Positions 11,111 through 22,800 are shown, counted from the stretch's first letter. The stretch: DNA of 64,000 bases from Pontibacter flavimaris (GCF_001907195.1 NZ_LVWA01000004.1:372001-436000); one strand, 5' to 3'. Notes: generated by a model not told the origin, from the letters alone. Program-made: numbers and translations.

Positions 11111-12943
11111 ATGTACAAAATAGCTGCCTTCTTGTGTTGCCTGATGCTGTGCCTGGAGCCCGTGCATGCGCAGGAGGTGCAGCCGCCCCCGGTGCCGGCG
11201 AAGCAGGAACCAGCCAAAAAAACCGAGGAGAAGCAGCCTGAGAAGACGCAGAAAGCGCCGCCCGCCAACAGGATGCACCTGTCGGTGAAGGCGGTGGATG
11301 CCGAGGGGGCGCAGGTGCTGCGGCGCTATAACTTCCGGCAGGCCCTGCCCGACTCGGCCGAGGCCCTGAAGGAGGTGCGGGCGCTGGTGTACCGGCTGCA
11401 GCAGGATGCCTTCCTGCTGGCCTCCGCCGACAGTTTATACTTTGCCCGCGACACGCTCCACGTGAAACTTCATGTGGGACAGCCCTTTGCCTGGGCGCAG
11501 CTTCGGAACGGCAACCTGAACGAGGGCCTTCTGGTGGAGGCCGGGTTCCGGGAGAAGTTCTACAACAACGTGCCTTTCAGGCCGGCCGAGTACGTGAAGC
11601 TGCAGCAGCGCATCCTCGACTACGCCGAGCGCAACGGCTACCCCTTTACCAACGTCTGGCTCGACTCTGTAAGTATAAACGGCAACAAGGTGGCGGCTAC
11701 GCTGATGGTGGAGAAGGCCTTTGCGGTAACGTATGACACGCTAGAGATCGTGGGCAAGACCAAGACGCAGCCCAAATTCCTGATGCGCTACCTGCAGCTC
11801 CTGCCCGGCCAGCTCTACAATCAAGACCAGATAAACGCCTCCGAGCGGATGCTCACGCAGCTGCCCTACATCAAAGCCACGCGCCCGGCGCAGGTACGCT
11901 TTACCAGTGATAAAGCTAAAGTATACTATTACCTGGAGGACCGGCAGGCCAACCAGATCGACGGCGTGGTGGGCTTTTTGCCAGACCCGAACCGGGAGAA
12001 CAAGCTGCTGATCACGGGCGAGGCGAACCTCAACATCCGCAACATCCGGGGCTCGGGCAAGCAGCTGGGGCTGCAGTGGCGGCGGGTAAGTGCGGGCTCG
12101 GTGGTGCTGAACGGCGAGTACCTGCACCCCAACTTCCTGGGTAGCCCGTTTGAGGTCGGCACTAAGTTTAGCCTGCTCAAGCAGGACTCCACGTTCATCA
12201 CCGTGCAGCCGCGCCTGCAGATAGGCTATTATACTTTAAAGTATGGCAAGTTCAGTGTGTTTACTGAGTGGCGCAACTCCCGCATACTTTCGGAGGTGAG
12301 CCCGCAGCGCCTGCAGCAGCTCGACCTGGCCGACGCCCAGACCACCACCTACGGCCTGAACTACCTCTGGAATAACCTCGACGATTTCTACTTCCCGCGG
12401 CGCGGCCGGTTGCTGGAGCTGCAGTTCTCTGCCGGCACTAAAAAGCTGCTGCGCAACGCCGACCTGGAGAAAAACTTTTACGACACGCTGGACATGAAAA
12501 CCTCACAACTGAGCCTGAGCCTGCGGCTGGAGAATTTCCTGCGGCTGGGCAAGAACAGCGCCCTGCTCACCCGGCTGCGCGGCGAGGCCCTGCTTAACGA
12601 CCAGATCTTTCTCAACGACATGTACCGGCTGGGCGGCCTCTCCTCCCTCCGCGGCTTCGATGACTACTTCTTTTACGCCTCCAGCTACGCCGTAGCTACC
12701 ATGGAGTACCGCCTCTTCACCGCCTCCGACTCCTACGCGCTGCTCTTCTACGACCAGGGCTACTACCGCAGCGACCTGGAGCGGTTTTCTGCGGAAGATT
12801 ACCCCTTTGGCGTGGGCGCGGGAATCAGTTTCAGCACGGCGGCGGGCATCTTTCAGCTGGTGTACTCCCTGGGGCAGTCGGAGCAGCAGGCGCTATCGTT
12901 TAAGTATTCCAAGATACACTTTGGGATAACGAGTAAATTTTAG
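11111..12943 (+). CDS. Omp85/BamA-TamA family outer membrane protein
   Basis: Signal peptide (residues 1-20, ending VHAQ), a proline/lysine-rich linker to about residue 52, POTRA-like periplasmic modules to about 275, then a 16-strand-type barrel ending in SKIHFGITSKF. The loop-6 signature of the superfamily is present as LGGLSSLRGFDD near residue 515. 610 residues with fewer POTRA modules than BamA, so it is more likely a TamA-like or specialised assembly protein than the essential BamA. Start ATG 11111. It is divergent from hemW; the 8-bp tandem repeats lie in its upstream region. Confidence 0.85.
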   Translation: MYKIAAFLCCLMLCLEPVHAQEVQPPPVPAKQEPAKKTEEKQPEKTQKAPPANRMHLSVKAVDAEGAQVLRRYNFRQALPDSAEALKEVRALVYRLQQDAFLLASADSLYFARDTLHVKLHVGQPFAWAQLRNGNLNEGLLVEAGFREKFYNNVPFRPAEYVKLQQRILDYAERNGYPFTNVWLDSVSINGNKVAATLMVEKAFAVTYDTLEIVGKTKTQPKFLMRYLQLLPGQLYNQDQINASERMLTQLPYIKATRPAQVRFTSDKAKVYYYLEDRQANQIDGVVGFLPDPNRENKLLITGEANLNIRNIRGSGKQLGLQWRRVSAGSVVLNGEYLHPNFLGSPFEVGTKFSLLKQDSTFITVQPRLQIGYYTLKYGKFSVFTEWRNSRILSEVSPQRLQQLDLADAQTTTYGLNYLWNNLDDFYFPRRGRLLELQFSAGTKKLLRNADLEKNFYDTLDMKTSQLSLSLRLENFLRLGKNSALLTRLRGEALLNDQIFLNDMYRLGGLSSLRGFDDYFFYASSYAVATMEYRLFTASDSYALLFYDQGYYRSDLERFSAEDYPFGVGAGISFSTAAGIFQLVYSLGQSEQQALSFKYSKIHFGITSKF

Positions 12944-12981
12944 CAGAACCTAACTTTTTTAACGTTTTTAGGTAAATACAC

Positions 12982-13012
12982 TTGCATGGTAAACATCTTT
13001 CGTATACTTTTG
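12982..13012 (+). promoter_or_regulatory. Promoter of the initiator tRNA
   Basis: TTG at 12982-12984, 20 bp spacer, TACTTTTG at 13005-13012: the same Bacteroidota arrangement as for rplU. The -7 box ends 14 bp before the first tRNA base. Confidence 0.65.
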
Positions 13013-13026
13013 CATCATACAAACAG

Positions 13027-13099
<73 letters not shown>

Positions 13100-13105
13100 C
13101 CTCAG

Positions 13106-13141
13106 AAAAACGCCTGATTCAGAAATGAGTCAGGCGTTTTT
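13106..13141 (+). terminator. Terminator of the tRNA-fMet gene
   Basis: AAAAACGCCTGA (13106-13117) and TCAGGCGTTTTT (13130-13141) form a 12-bp stem with a T tail. The rest of the spacer up to 13390 shows only AGTATA-type words and no gene. Confidence 0.9.
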
Positions 13142-13390
13142 GTTTTATACTTTCTCCCTTCTCACAGGCCCCTTCAAGTATAAATTCCTCCCACAAAGTA
13201 TAGCGCCTGGAATTATATTTTAAGCAGATGCTGAAATCATATATGCTATCCAGTATATTGTGCCCTGAATTATACTTAATCCTACGATAGCCTATACTAC
13301 TAATGGTATTGCGGCTGGTGCAGCAGCAGTGCTTGTATTTTTCGGATAGACTCTCGTTTATTATCAATCCACCCTTTTTACAACCATTTT

Positions 13391-14302
13391 ATGAAACAAC
13401 TTTACATTTTTCTGGCGCTCCTCGTGTGCGCTTTCTCTTCGAATGCCCAAACCGACTCCCTGCAGTTGCAGATCCAGGAGATCGAGAACTCGCTCAGTTA
13501 CCAGTATGGCGAGATAGCGCTGGGTGACGGCCTGGCCAAGATTACGGTGCCGGAAGGCTTTAAGTACCTGGATGCGGAGCAGTCGGAGTACGTGCTGACG
13601 GAGCTGTGGGGAAACCCTGCCTCGGGCACTACGATGGGCATGCTCGTGCCCAGGGATAAAGGCGTGCTGGACGACGATGTGTGGGTGTTCGACATAGAGT
13701 TCGATGAGATCGGCTATGTAGAGGATAAGGACGCCGGCGACATCGACTATACTGAACTGCTGGCTTCTATGCAGGAGGACATGCTGGCGGCCAGCAAAGA
13801 GCGGCTGGCAAACGGCTATGAGGAGATCCAGCTTATTGGCTGGGCCTCTGATCCATACTATGACCAGGAAAGCAAGATTCTGCACTGGGCAAAAGAGTTG
13901 AAGTTCGGAGAGGCAGAAACAAACACCCTGAACTACAACATCCGGATACTGGGGCGCAGAGGCGTGCTGATGCTGAATGCTATTGCCAACATGGGGAGCC
14001 TGCCCGCGGTAAAGCAAAACATTCCGCTTATTACAAACAGCATTGCCTTTGAGCAGGGGCACAGTTATTTCGACTTTAACCCGGATATTGATGAAGTGGC
14101 CAGCTGGACCATAGGAGGCCTGGTGGCCGGCAAGGTGCTGACAAAAGTGGGCTTCTTTGCATTAATCCTCAAGTTCTGGAAAGTTATAGCCGTCGCTGTA
14201 GCTGGCCTGGGCGGTGCTTTATGGAAGCGCATCAGAGGCAGAAAAGAAAAGGAAGTGGCCGTTGCCGTTGCAGAGGAAGAGCAGGAGAAAGTGGTGAACT
14301 AG
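13391..14302 (+). CDS. DUF2167 domain membrane protein
   Basis: 303 residues: signal peptide to about residue 19 (SSNAQ), a DUF2167 domain with the family's opening pattern GEIALGDGLAKITVPEGFKY and the WGNP stretch, and one hydrophobic segment near residues 250-275 (FFALILKFWKVIAVAVAGLG) followed by a basic, then acidic tail. Function of the family is unknown; members are membrane-anchored envelope proteins. Own terminator at 14321-14361 and a single-gene context. Confidence 0.85.
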   Translation: MKQLYIFLALLVCAFSSNAQTDSLQLQIQEIENSLSYQYGEIALGDGLAKITVPEGFKYLDAEQSEYVLTELWGNPASGTTMGMLVPRDKGVLDDDVWVFDIEFDEIGYVEDKDAGDIDYTELLASMQEDMLAASKERLANGYEEIQLIGWASDPYYDQESKILHWAKELKFGEAETNTLNYNIRILGRRGVLMLNAIANMGSLPAVKQNIPLITNSIAFEQGHSYFDFNPDIDEVASWTIGGLVAGKVLTKVGFFALILKFWKVIAVAVAGLGGALWKRIRGRKEKEVAVAVAEEEQEKVVN

Positions 14303-14320
14303 CGTAGGCTTTATTGCTTC

Positions 14321-14361
14321 AATAAAACGCCCGGTACAGCAGTGTGCCGGGCGTTTTTGTT
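14321..14361 (+). terminator. Terminator of the DUF2167 gene
   Basis: AAAACGCCCGG and CCGGGCGTTTTT pair around a 12-base loop, 20 bp after the stop codon. The remaining 330 bp to 14691 hold no supported gene. Confidence 0.88.
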
Positions 14362-14691
14362 TTAAGTACAGGTTTTCTTTTCAACATCTTCCATAGTTTC
14401 TGCCTGTGTCCCTTCTGCTGCAATTTTCAGAGAACCAAGCCGTTATACTTTTAAACATTATAAAAATCAAAGAAGCCATGTAACCTTTTACAGGCTTTGG
14501 CAATAAAGGTAAAAGGCGTCGTGGCGCCTTTTCGCCGCTGCCGGCCTGCTGCTGGCCTTTTCCCTTCTGCACAGTGGTTAAAGTGTAGCCGCCGTGGTCG
14601 ATGCAAAGCGAAGTGCTGTTGTATCTTAATATATATGATTTTCGTAATTCAAAAACTCTGAGCCTATAGATCACCCTTAACTCCTATCTAG

Positions 14692-17600
14692 ATGCGCCTT
14701 CTTTTTCAAAGGTATTTGTTTGCTGGCCTGCTTCCTCTGCTCTTGCTGCTTAGCCACACCGGCTGGGCTCAGTGCCCTACCACTATTACCGTAAATGGGC
14801 GTACTGTACTTTGCGCGGGGGAGACTACTGAGCTGCAGGCGCCTGAAGGAGATGGGCTCAGCTACCAATGGATAAAAGACGGTGCGGACTTAACCGGGCA
14901 AATAGGGCGAACTTATCAAGCAAGTGAGTCCGGGGCTTACCAGGTGCGGGTAACAGGTAGTGCCTGCGATACGAACACCTCCAGCGAACGGGTTATTACC
15001 GTAAACCCCAAGCCAACTTCTCCCGGTTTTATAGTTTCTCCTACTCCTGCCCCTAACAATCCTATATGCTCCGGCGATGAACTCACCTTCTCTGTGAATG
15101 CGCCCGATCCAGACATAACCTATACCTGGCTTTTTGGGGATGGCAGCACAGCTAGAGGATCAGAAGTCACACATACGTATACTTCGATTGGCGTGGGAGA
15201 TGAGACGTTCGAAGTAAAGGCTTTTGCTGCCAACTCTCTGGGCTGTGAGTCCGATACAGCCAGGCAGGTTATCCGTGTAAACAGCCTCCCCGAAATCAGT
15301 TTTTCAGAAGAGAGCAACTTTCAGGTGTGCTTGCCGGACTCTGTAGAGGATAGTGAGATAGAGGAATTTGCGATAATCAACAACGAAGTGGCAGAGCCAT
15401 ACCTCTCCGACATCCGCACATACTTTGTGGACTGGGGGAACGACGAGCCAGAACAGCAGTACAGCCGCGGCGATTTCCCGATCACCAGCCCCACCGCCTA
15501 CGATACCGTCGGCACATTTCCCATCACCATCAGGGCGATAGCCGGAAACGGGTGCGAGGTAACTTTCACGCAGGATTTCAATGTCAGCAAAGAGCCCAAG
15601 GCTAATTTCTCTATTGCGGAGAAGAAACGGGTGGAGCAAGACCAGGTGCCGCCCTGTGTGCCCATCATCGTTACCCTGGCCGACAGCGCCACGGGCGGAG
15701 GTCTCTCCTATAAATGGTCGGTGCAGCCGGCGCAGGGCTGGTCTTTCGAGACCGGCGACTCTGCCTCTGCAGAGCCAAGTATAAGATTCACGCAGTCGGG
15801 GGTTTACACCATAGAGCAGATCGTGACCAACGGCTGTGCGTCTGATACTACATCGCAGGGGATTGTGGTGGGCTGGCCGCAGGTGCAGCTGCCGGCAAGT
15901 GTGACGGTGTGCGGCCCTACCGAGATAGACTACAGCAGCAGCGGTCCCGGGGGCTTTACCGGAGGCTTGTTCGTGGATAAGAACCTGGGCGAGAAGATTA
16001 CCGTCAAGCTGACCATCACCGGCCCTACCAGCACCACGCAGACCTTTACCTCTGATGTATTCCAGTTCAAGTATACTTTTTCACAACCCGGCAGGTATAC
16101 GGTGGCGCTGGAGGCGATAAACGAGTGCGGCAGCTCCAACGCCATTTACCAGGGGCAGCCAGCGCCGGTGCAGGAGGTGGTTATACTGCAGCAGCCCGCT
16201 GCGCCGATCGTGCAGACGCCTATCACGGCCTGCGCAGGCGATACCGTCCGGATCACGCCGTCCGGTCCGGGGCCTATCTTCGCCTGGTTCGATACTAACG
16301 ATCCCGCTGCAGCGCCTGTATTTACGGGACCTGCTTTCACCACGCCATCCTTATCAAACGATGTTACCTTTTATGTGGCGGCCATCGACACGGCCAACAG
16401 TGTGATCTGCATCAGTGACCTTACGCCCATACCCATCAGCGTAGTGCCAGCCATCGACGGGAACACCATTGAGGCGCAGGGCGAGCAGGTGCGAAGCCTC
16501 TGCGTTGGGGCGGTGCCGCCAACTCTAACAGGCTCTACCCCTACCGGCGGAGACCCAGGCGCCCCGCCCCGCTACCGTTGGGAGGTAAGCACTACCAGCC
16601 CGACGGCAGGCTTCACCGCCGCTCCCGGCACGAACAACACCAGAGACTATACCCCTACCGAGGCGGTGGCCGACGATACCTGGTTCAGGCGTGTGGTCTT
16701 CTCCGGGAGCTGCGCCGAAAACATCAGTAACGTGGTTGCTATCCTAGCTGTGGATCCGGTGCCGGCCAGCGCCAACACGATTGCCGCCGAGCCTACCGAG
16801 ATTTGCGAGGGGGATACACCCGGCCAGTTAGTTGGCTCAGAGCCTACGGGCGGTGGCGGGCGGCCTTATACTTTCTTATGGGAAGTAAGCACCACCGGCC
16901 CCGACGAAGGCTTTGCCAGCGCACCCGGCACAAACGACGACGTGAACTATGCTATTCCGGCAGGGGCGCTGCGGCAGGGCGAGACCTGGTTCCGCAGAGG
17001 GGTAACCTCCGGCGGTTGTACCTCCTACTCAGAGGCGGTCAAGATCACACTGTACCCAAGGCTGGCGAATAATGAGATCAGCACCGACGAGCCACAGGTA
17101 TGTATCGGCACCGCGCCACCCATACTTAACGGCACGGAGCCCACGGGCGGCAGCGGCAGCTACAATTACTTGTGGCAGAGCAGTACCACCGGGCCTGGCG
17201 CAGGATTCAGGGCAGCGGCAGGCACAAGCACAGGCCAAAACTACTCGCCTGGCATACTTACCGGCACCACCTGGTTCCGGCGTGTGGTAAGCTCCGCCTC
17301 CTGCGGTGCCGACACCTCCGCTGTGCTGGAAATAAGGGTAGCTCCTGCGTTGCGCAACAATGCCATCACGGTGGCGCAGCCGGAGGTTTGCCAGGCACAG
17401 GAGCCGCCGCAGATAACCGGAAGCTCCCCTGCCGACGGGGCCGGTGGTTATACGTACCTGTGGGAGAGCAGCACGACCGGGCCTGATGGCGGCTTTGTGG
17501 CGGCAGCGGGCACAAACACTGGGCAAAGCTACCAGCCAGCGGCCCTTAACCGCGAAACCTGGTTCCGCAGGATCGTTTTTTCCGGCGGCTGTTCCGACAC

Positions 17601-18378
17601 GTCCAATGTGGCAAGTATAAACATACTTGCGTTGCCTGCCGCGCCTGCGGTTGCAGTGTCCAATGCCACCGCCTGCTTTGGGGAGTCGGTTACGCTGGCG
17701 GTGACGAACGCCGATGGGATGGATTACAGGTGGTATACCTCCTCTACAGGCGGCAACCCGGTATTTATCGGGGCGGAGTTCCCGGTGGATAATGTTACCC
17801 AGTCTACCACATACTATGTAGAGGCTGTAAATTCACAGCAATGCACCAGCGAGGCACGGACACCTGTAACCGTTTCGGTGGTGGTGGCAGAGGCGAGTGC
17901 CGGCGAGGATGTGACCATTATACAGGGCCAGCCCGTAGAGCTGCGCGGCTCTGGCGGCGCAACCTACTTATGGGAGCCAGCCACCGGCCTCAACGACCCG
18001 ACCCTGCAGAACCCCGTGGCCAGACCCGACGAGACGATCACCTATACGTTAACCGTAACCACTGCCGAGGGCTGCGTGGATACGGCGAGTGTAACGGTAG
18101 AGGTGATCCCGGCCATCGAGGTGCCGAACGCCTTCTCACCGAACGGCGATAATGTGAACGAGGTGTGGGAGATCAAGAACTATGAGAATTACCCGGACAT
18201 GCGGGTGGAGGTGTTTAACCGCTGGGGCAACAAGATCTTCAGCTCGAAGGGGTATGGCGCGCCGTGGGACGGGACCTACAACGGAAAGGAGCTGCCCGTG
18301 GCTACTTACTACTACCTTATCTACCTGCGCAACACCAACGAGGAGCCGCTTTCCGGTAACGTGACCATTATCCGATAA
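14692..18378 (+). CDS. Large T9SS-secreted surface protein with PKD/Ig-like repeats and type B sorting domain
   Basis: 1228 residues. Signal peptide 1-26 (ends HTGWAQ), an Ig-like domain, a PKD domain near 110-195 (TYTWLFGDGS), further PKD/Ig units, then about five similar Ig-like repeats carrying the pattern WExSTTxPxxGF, GTNxxxxY and TWFRRxV. The last about 85 residues are a type B (gliding-motility-associated, CHU_C-like) T9SS sorting domain: PNAFSPNGDNVNEVWEI, NRWGNKIF, WDGTYNGKELPVATYYYLI. Type B cargo depends on a PorP/SprF partner, and one is encoded 3 bp downstream. A SprB-like adhesin role in surface attachment or gliding is inferred; the ligand is unknown. Confidence 0.88.
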   Translation: MRLLFQRYLFAGLLPLLLLLSHTGWAQCPTTITVNGRTVLCAGETTELQAPEGDGLSYQWIKDGADLTGQIGRTYQASESGAYQVRVTGSACDTNTSSERVITVNPKPTSPGFIVSPTPAPNNPICSGDELTFSVNAPDPDITYTWLFGDGSTARGSEVTHTYTSIGVGDETFEVKAFAANSLGCESDTARQVIRVNSLPEISFSEESNFQVCLPDSVEDSEIEEFAIINNEVAEPYLSDIRTYFVDWGNDEPEQQYSRGDFPITSPTAYDTVGTFPITIRAIAGNGCEVTFTQDFNVSKEPKANFSIAEKKRVEQDQVPPCVPIIVTLADSATGGGLSYKWSVQPAQGWSFETGDSASAEPSIRFTQSGVYTIEQIVTNGCASDTTSQGIVVGWPQVQLPASVTVCGPTEIDYSSSGPGGFTGGLFVDKNLGEKITVKLTITGPTSTTQTFTSDVFQFKYTFSQPGRYTVALEAINECGSSNAIYQGQPAPVQEVVILQQPAAPIVQTPITACAGDTVRITPSGPGPIFAWFDTNDPAAAPVFTGPAFTTPSLSNDVTFYVAAIDTANSVICISDLTPIPISVVPAIDGNTIEAQGEQVRSLCVGAVPPTLTGSTPTGGDPGAPPRYRWEVSTTSPTAGFTAAPGTNNTRDYTPTEAVADDTWFRRVVFSGSCAENISNVVAILAVDPVPASANTIAAEPTEICEGDTPGQLVGSEPTGGGGRPYTFLWEVSTTGPDEGFASAPGTNDDVNYAIPAGALRQGETWFRRGVTSGGCTSYSEAVKITLYPRLANNEISTDEPQVCIGTAPPILNGTEPTGGSGSYNYLWQSSTTGPGAGFRAAAGTSTGQNYSPGILTGTTWFRRVVSSASCGADTSAVLEIRVAPALRNNAITVAQPEVCQAQEPPQITGSSPADGAGGYTYLWESSTTGPDGGFVAAAGTNTGQSYQPAALNRETWFRRIVFSGGCSDTSNVASINILALPAAPAVAVSNATACFGESVTLAVTNADGMDYRWYTSSTGGNPVFIGAEFPVDNVTQSTTYYVEAVNSQQCTSEARTPVTVSVVVAEASAGEDVTIIQGQPVELRGSGGATYLWEPATGLNDPTLQNPVARPDETITYTLTVTTAEGCVDTASVTVEVIPAIEVPNAFSPNGDNVNEVWEIKNYENYPDMRVEVFNRWGNKIFSSKGYGAPWDGTYNGKELPVATYYYLIYLRNTNEEPLSGNVTIIR

Positions 18379-18381
18379 GAC

Positions 18382-19341
18382 ATGACCAAGCCGCTTATAC
18401 TTATACTTTCGATTTTGGCCGTGGCCATGCAGGCTATGGGGCAGCAACGGCCGCAGCATAGCCAGTACATGCTCAACAACTACCTGCTTAACCCGGCCAT
18501 TTCAGGCATCGAGGATTACGCCGACATCAGGCTGAGCCACCGGCGGCAGTGGGTAGGGATCGACGGCGCCCCCACCACGTATTACCTGTCGGTGCACACG
18601 CCGCTGAACAAAGGCGCGGCCAGCAACAAGTACCACCGCGCGCTGGCACACCACGGCGTAGGGGCAATCATCCACACCGATAAAACCGGGCCGCTGCGTC
18701 GCACGGGCCTTAGTGTGTCTTATGCTTACCACCTGCCGCTCACCACAAGTATAAACCTGTCCGGAGGAGTGTCCACAGGCCTTATCCGCAACTCCATCAA
18801 CGCCAACGACCTCGACTTCTCGAATGACAACGACCCACTGCTGGGCGGCGGCAACATCAACAACACCGTGCTGGACCTGAACCTGGGCCTGTGGCTGTAC
18901 TCGCGCAACTTCTCGGTGGGAGTGGCCGGGGCGCAACTGCTGGAGGATGCCGGTAGCTTTAATGCGGACAGGAACAACGAGGCGGTGCTGCCCCTGCAGC
19001 GGCACTACTTTATTACCGGCAGCTACCGCCTGGAGCCAACCGAAAGTATAGACGTGATCCCGTCGGTGATGGTGAAACTGGCCGACCCGAGCCCGGCTTC
19101 CATCGATGCCAGCCTGCGGGTAATGTATGCCGAGCGCTTCTGGCTGGGCGGTGCCTACCGCCACAACGATGCGCTCACGGCCATGGTGGGTGTGTACATC
19201 AGCCCTCTGCTCGATCTCTCCTACTCCTACGACTTTACCACCTCCGACCTGAACAGGGTGAGCGCCGGCACCCACGAAGTCGTGCTCGGGTTCAAACTGC
19301 TCAACGATAACCGCATCATCTGCCCGCAATGGGTGTGGTAA
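18382..19341 (+). CDS. PorP/SprF family T9SS outer membrane protein (first copy)
   Basis: 319-residue outer membrane barrel of the PorP/SprF family, which anchors or helps export type B T9SS cargo. Signal peptide to about residue 21 (MQAMGQ); the family signature QHSQYMLNNYLLNPAISG follows, then RRQWVGIDGAP. Three bases after the upstream surface protein, so translationally linked to it. Followed by a terminator at 19375-19412. The pairing implies this SprF serves the upstream cargo (inference from context). Confidence 0.9.
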   Translation: MTKPLILILSILAVAMQAMGQQRPQHSQYMLNNYLLNPAISGIEDYADIRLSHRRQWVGIDGAPTTYYLSVHTPLNKGAASNKYHRALAHHGVGAIIHTDKTGPLRRTGLSVSYAYHLPLTTSINLSGGVSTGLIRNSINANDLDFSNDNDPLLGGGNINNTVLDLNLGLWLYSRNFSVGVAGAQLLEDAGSFNADRNNEAVLPLQRHYFITGSYRLEPTESIDVIPSVMVKLADPSPASIDASLRVMYAERFWLGGAYRHNDALTAMVGVYISPLLDLSYSYDFTTSDLNRVSAGTHEVVLGFKLLNDNRIICPQWVW

Positions 19342-19374
19342 GTATAAACTAAGCTTTCTATACTTCTACAGAGC

Positions 19375-19412
19375 CGCCCCGGCAGTTGCATCCGCAGCTG
19401 CCGGGGCGTTTG
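19375..19412 (+). terminator. Terminator after the first PorP/SprF gene
   Basis: CGCCCCGGCAG and CTGCCGGGGCG pair around a 12-base loop, followed by TTTGGTTT. The 450 bp from here to the next gene are strikingly AT-rich and hold no ORF of substance; they probably contain its promoter. Confidence 0.85.
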
Positions 19413-19866
19413 GTTTATTCCAATAAATCCCTCTGAAAAAATATCCGCAGTGCATGTATGCGATGTTACTCCGTTGGCTGTCAGCAATGGGTAAGGTATA
19501 AATGCAAAAAGTAATAAATATAGAGGGGTTGTTTTAGAAGGATAAATAGACCTATATTCGTGATATATATACTATTACATATATATTGGAATGTTATTTG
19601 ATAATGAATAAATTTAAACTTTTAAGCAAAACTTGTATTGTACCAAAAATTGTGAAATTTTAGGTGTATTGTAGAGGATAAATGCATAGGGCCGATTTAA
19701 TAATTTTTCTATGTAACTTTTAAAGTCTATTATTGCACCTGAAAAATTGACTCAATGAGTAAAGCCTGCCGGGGGTTGTTGATTTAGTACAAAGTAGCAT
19801 GACAGCGCAAAACTCAATGTTTCACCTTAAATAGTAGGTATATAAGAAAATTTTACACATAACTGA

Positions 19867-22800
19867 ATGAGAAGCTGGTTAGAAAAAGTCATACTCCTGG
19901 TGGTGTGCTTTTGCGTAGTTGCTGTTGGCGCTTTTGCACAGACGGCGCCAACGCTCGGGGCTATGTATGAGTTTGGGGCTTTGGCATCACAGAGTGTGTC
20001 AAACACAGGCAAAACAGTAGTTCAGGGAAAAGTGGGGGTAGCCAACGGTAGCATCACTGGCTTTGTTCCCGAACTCAATGCCGAAGGCACGGCTGTGCGC
20101 GGTGTTCACAGGAATGAGGAGCCCGCCAAACAAGCTGTTAAAGATGCCTTAGCGGCTATGAGTTATATGGGCGGCTTAACGGCTAAGGGTACAATTTCGG
20201 GTAACCTCAGTGGGGCTACCATTTCCCCCGGCGTGTATGATATTAATGGGTCGGCAACTTTAGATGACGGATCAGTCCTAAAACTAGATGGTGGAACAGA
20301 GCAAAACCCAGTGTTCATTATCAGGGTTAAAGGAGACTTAACCATAGGGCAGGTAGAAAAGTATGAGCTGAAAAACGCTGTAGGCATTAACCTGTACTGG
20401 TTGGTAGAGGGAAATGTTATCGTACGCAGTGGAGGATCGGCCAGGGGCAACATCTTCTCTACAGGCACCATCACGATGAACTACGGAGCCCGGCTACGAG
20501 GGCGGATAATAGCCCCTACTACAGGAGGCTCTATAAGCATTGAAAACAGCTCTCTAAATCACCCTACAGACTTAGCGGTTTCCCTCTCAATGCTCCCGAG
20601 TGCGAGCGGGGATGACAAGTACGCCTTCGGAGAAAAATTAACCTATATCATAAAGGTCCGCAACAATGGTCCCGTTAACGCTACCAATGTAAAAGTTCCG
20701 CTGGGACAGTTGATTGGTACGCGGTTGGGGCATTCTTCCACGATGCAGGAGAGAACCTCTTATAATGCAGAGATTAATACTGTAGTTGTATCGGAGCTGA
20801 AATACCAGGAGGAGGTAACGATTACAGTTGAGGCGAGAGCAGACCAAGCCGGCCCCTGGACCAGCCTGGTGAGTGTATCGTGGCAGGATATTGATGAAGT
20901 AGGGTTTAACGACTCCAGCTTTGCAAGTTTTTGTGTGCTGCTTTCTGAGACAAGCGAGATAACTGGCCCAACAGAGGTATGTAAAGGCGATGTTCTAACG
21001 TACAAAATAGAAAAGGTAGCAGGCGCTACGTATTATGAGTGGACGGCATCCAATGGCTTGGAGGTTAAAGTTCTTGGTACGGCTGGTGAAGCCCTGGCTG
21101 TAGAGGTGACTGTGTCGCGAAACCAGGACTTCCCGGGTAGCGCTGCTTGGATCACAGTTACACCCGGCAACAATTGTGGGCCTGGTCCTTCAAGAACGAT
21201 CAATATAAAGATACAATCAGATGTTCCGCAGCAGCCCGGCCCAATAACCGGGCCTGACGCGCTTTGCCGCGGCACAACGGAGGCCACCTACAGCATAGCA
21301 CCAGTAGAAAACGCCACCTCCTATAACTGGGTGCTCCCCAGCGGATGGGCGTTTATCTCCGGGCAGGGCACTACCGAGATTGTGGTTAAGCCTGGCGACA
21401 ACAGCGGAGACGTGCAGGTAACAGCCGTAAACGCCTGTGGCGCCAGCGAGCCGCAAACCAAGTATTTGCAGGTAGATGATGCCACTCCGGATGCACCTTC
21501 CGAGATTATCGGTACCATACAAGGTTGTGTGGATGCGACAGTACCGTACGAGGTGCCGGCGGTGCCAACTGCCACAGAGTATACTTGGACCATTGCTGCG
21601 CCGGCGGGCTCAGGGTGGGCCATCGTGTCCGGCCAGGGTACCAGGCAAGTAACGGTAAAGGTAGGCAACACACCCGCCGACATAGCGGTGGTGGCAAAAA
21701 ATGGCTGCGGCGTCAGCGAGCCGGTTACCAAACATGTGGAGCCGGTATCGTCTCCTAGTCCGGCCCCGGGAGCTATTACCGGCGACGTGAATACCTGTAT
21801 TAACCAAACCGGCCTGGCGTACTCAGTAGAGCCTGTGCCCGCCGCCACGCGCTACGAATGGACGGTGCCAGCTGGCTGGGAGATCGTTTCCGGACAAGGA
21901 ACTACCAATATCATTGTAAACGCTAAAGACAACGGTGGCGATATTACCGTGGTAGCCTGGAACGACTGCGGCCCCAGCAACCCAACTGTGCTCACCGTAG
22001 TGCCTGTGGAAGACGTGCCGCTGCAGCCGGGGCCTATCTCGGGCTCACAGTACGGCTGTGTGGGCGGGACCACAACCTATAGTATAGCTGCCATTGAGGG
22101 AGTGAATTCCTATAACTGGACAGTGCCTGCCGGCTGGACCATCGTTTCGGGCCAGGGCACAACGGCCATTGAAGTACAGACAGGCGAAAACAGCGGAAAA
22201 ATAACCGTGTCAGCCCTGAACGGCTGTGGCACCGGTGCCGCAAGCGAGCTTACGGTGGTTCCTCAAACAGAGCCTCCCCTTCCTCCTGCGCCAATCAACG
22301 GCCCGGGCGAAGTATGCGAGGGGCAGGCTGGCTACGAATTCAGCGTTAACCCGATAGCCGGCGTGAATGTCTATACCTGGACCGTACCAACCGGCTGGAC
22401 GATTACCGCAGGGCAAGGCACCAACAAGATAACCGTGACTGCAGGAGACACTGCCGGCGAGGTGACCGTGAAAGGCGAGAATGATTGCGGCGAGGGAACA
22501 GCAGCGGCTGTGAACGTTACCGTGGTGCCGTCTCCGCCAGACCAGCCGGGGGCCATCAGCGGACCGCCGTCTGTGTGCGTTGGTCAGCAAAACGTTGAGT
22601 ACTCCATCGATCCTGTCGCTTTCGCCTCCAACTACATCTGGTCTGTGGGCCAGGGTGCTGGCTGGCAGATCGTTTCGGGCCAGGGCACTACCGGCATTGT
22701 GGTAAAAGTGGGATCTGAACCAACCGTTATAACTGTGCAGGCCGAGAATGCCTGCGGTATTACCGGCGAAACTCAACTCACCACCATCATGACGGAGGAG

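Noticed and set aside
18502..19329. 275-residue open frame antisense to the first PorP/SprF gene
   Set aside because: Shadow frame: the plus-strand protein has the family signature, the minus frame has none.
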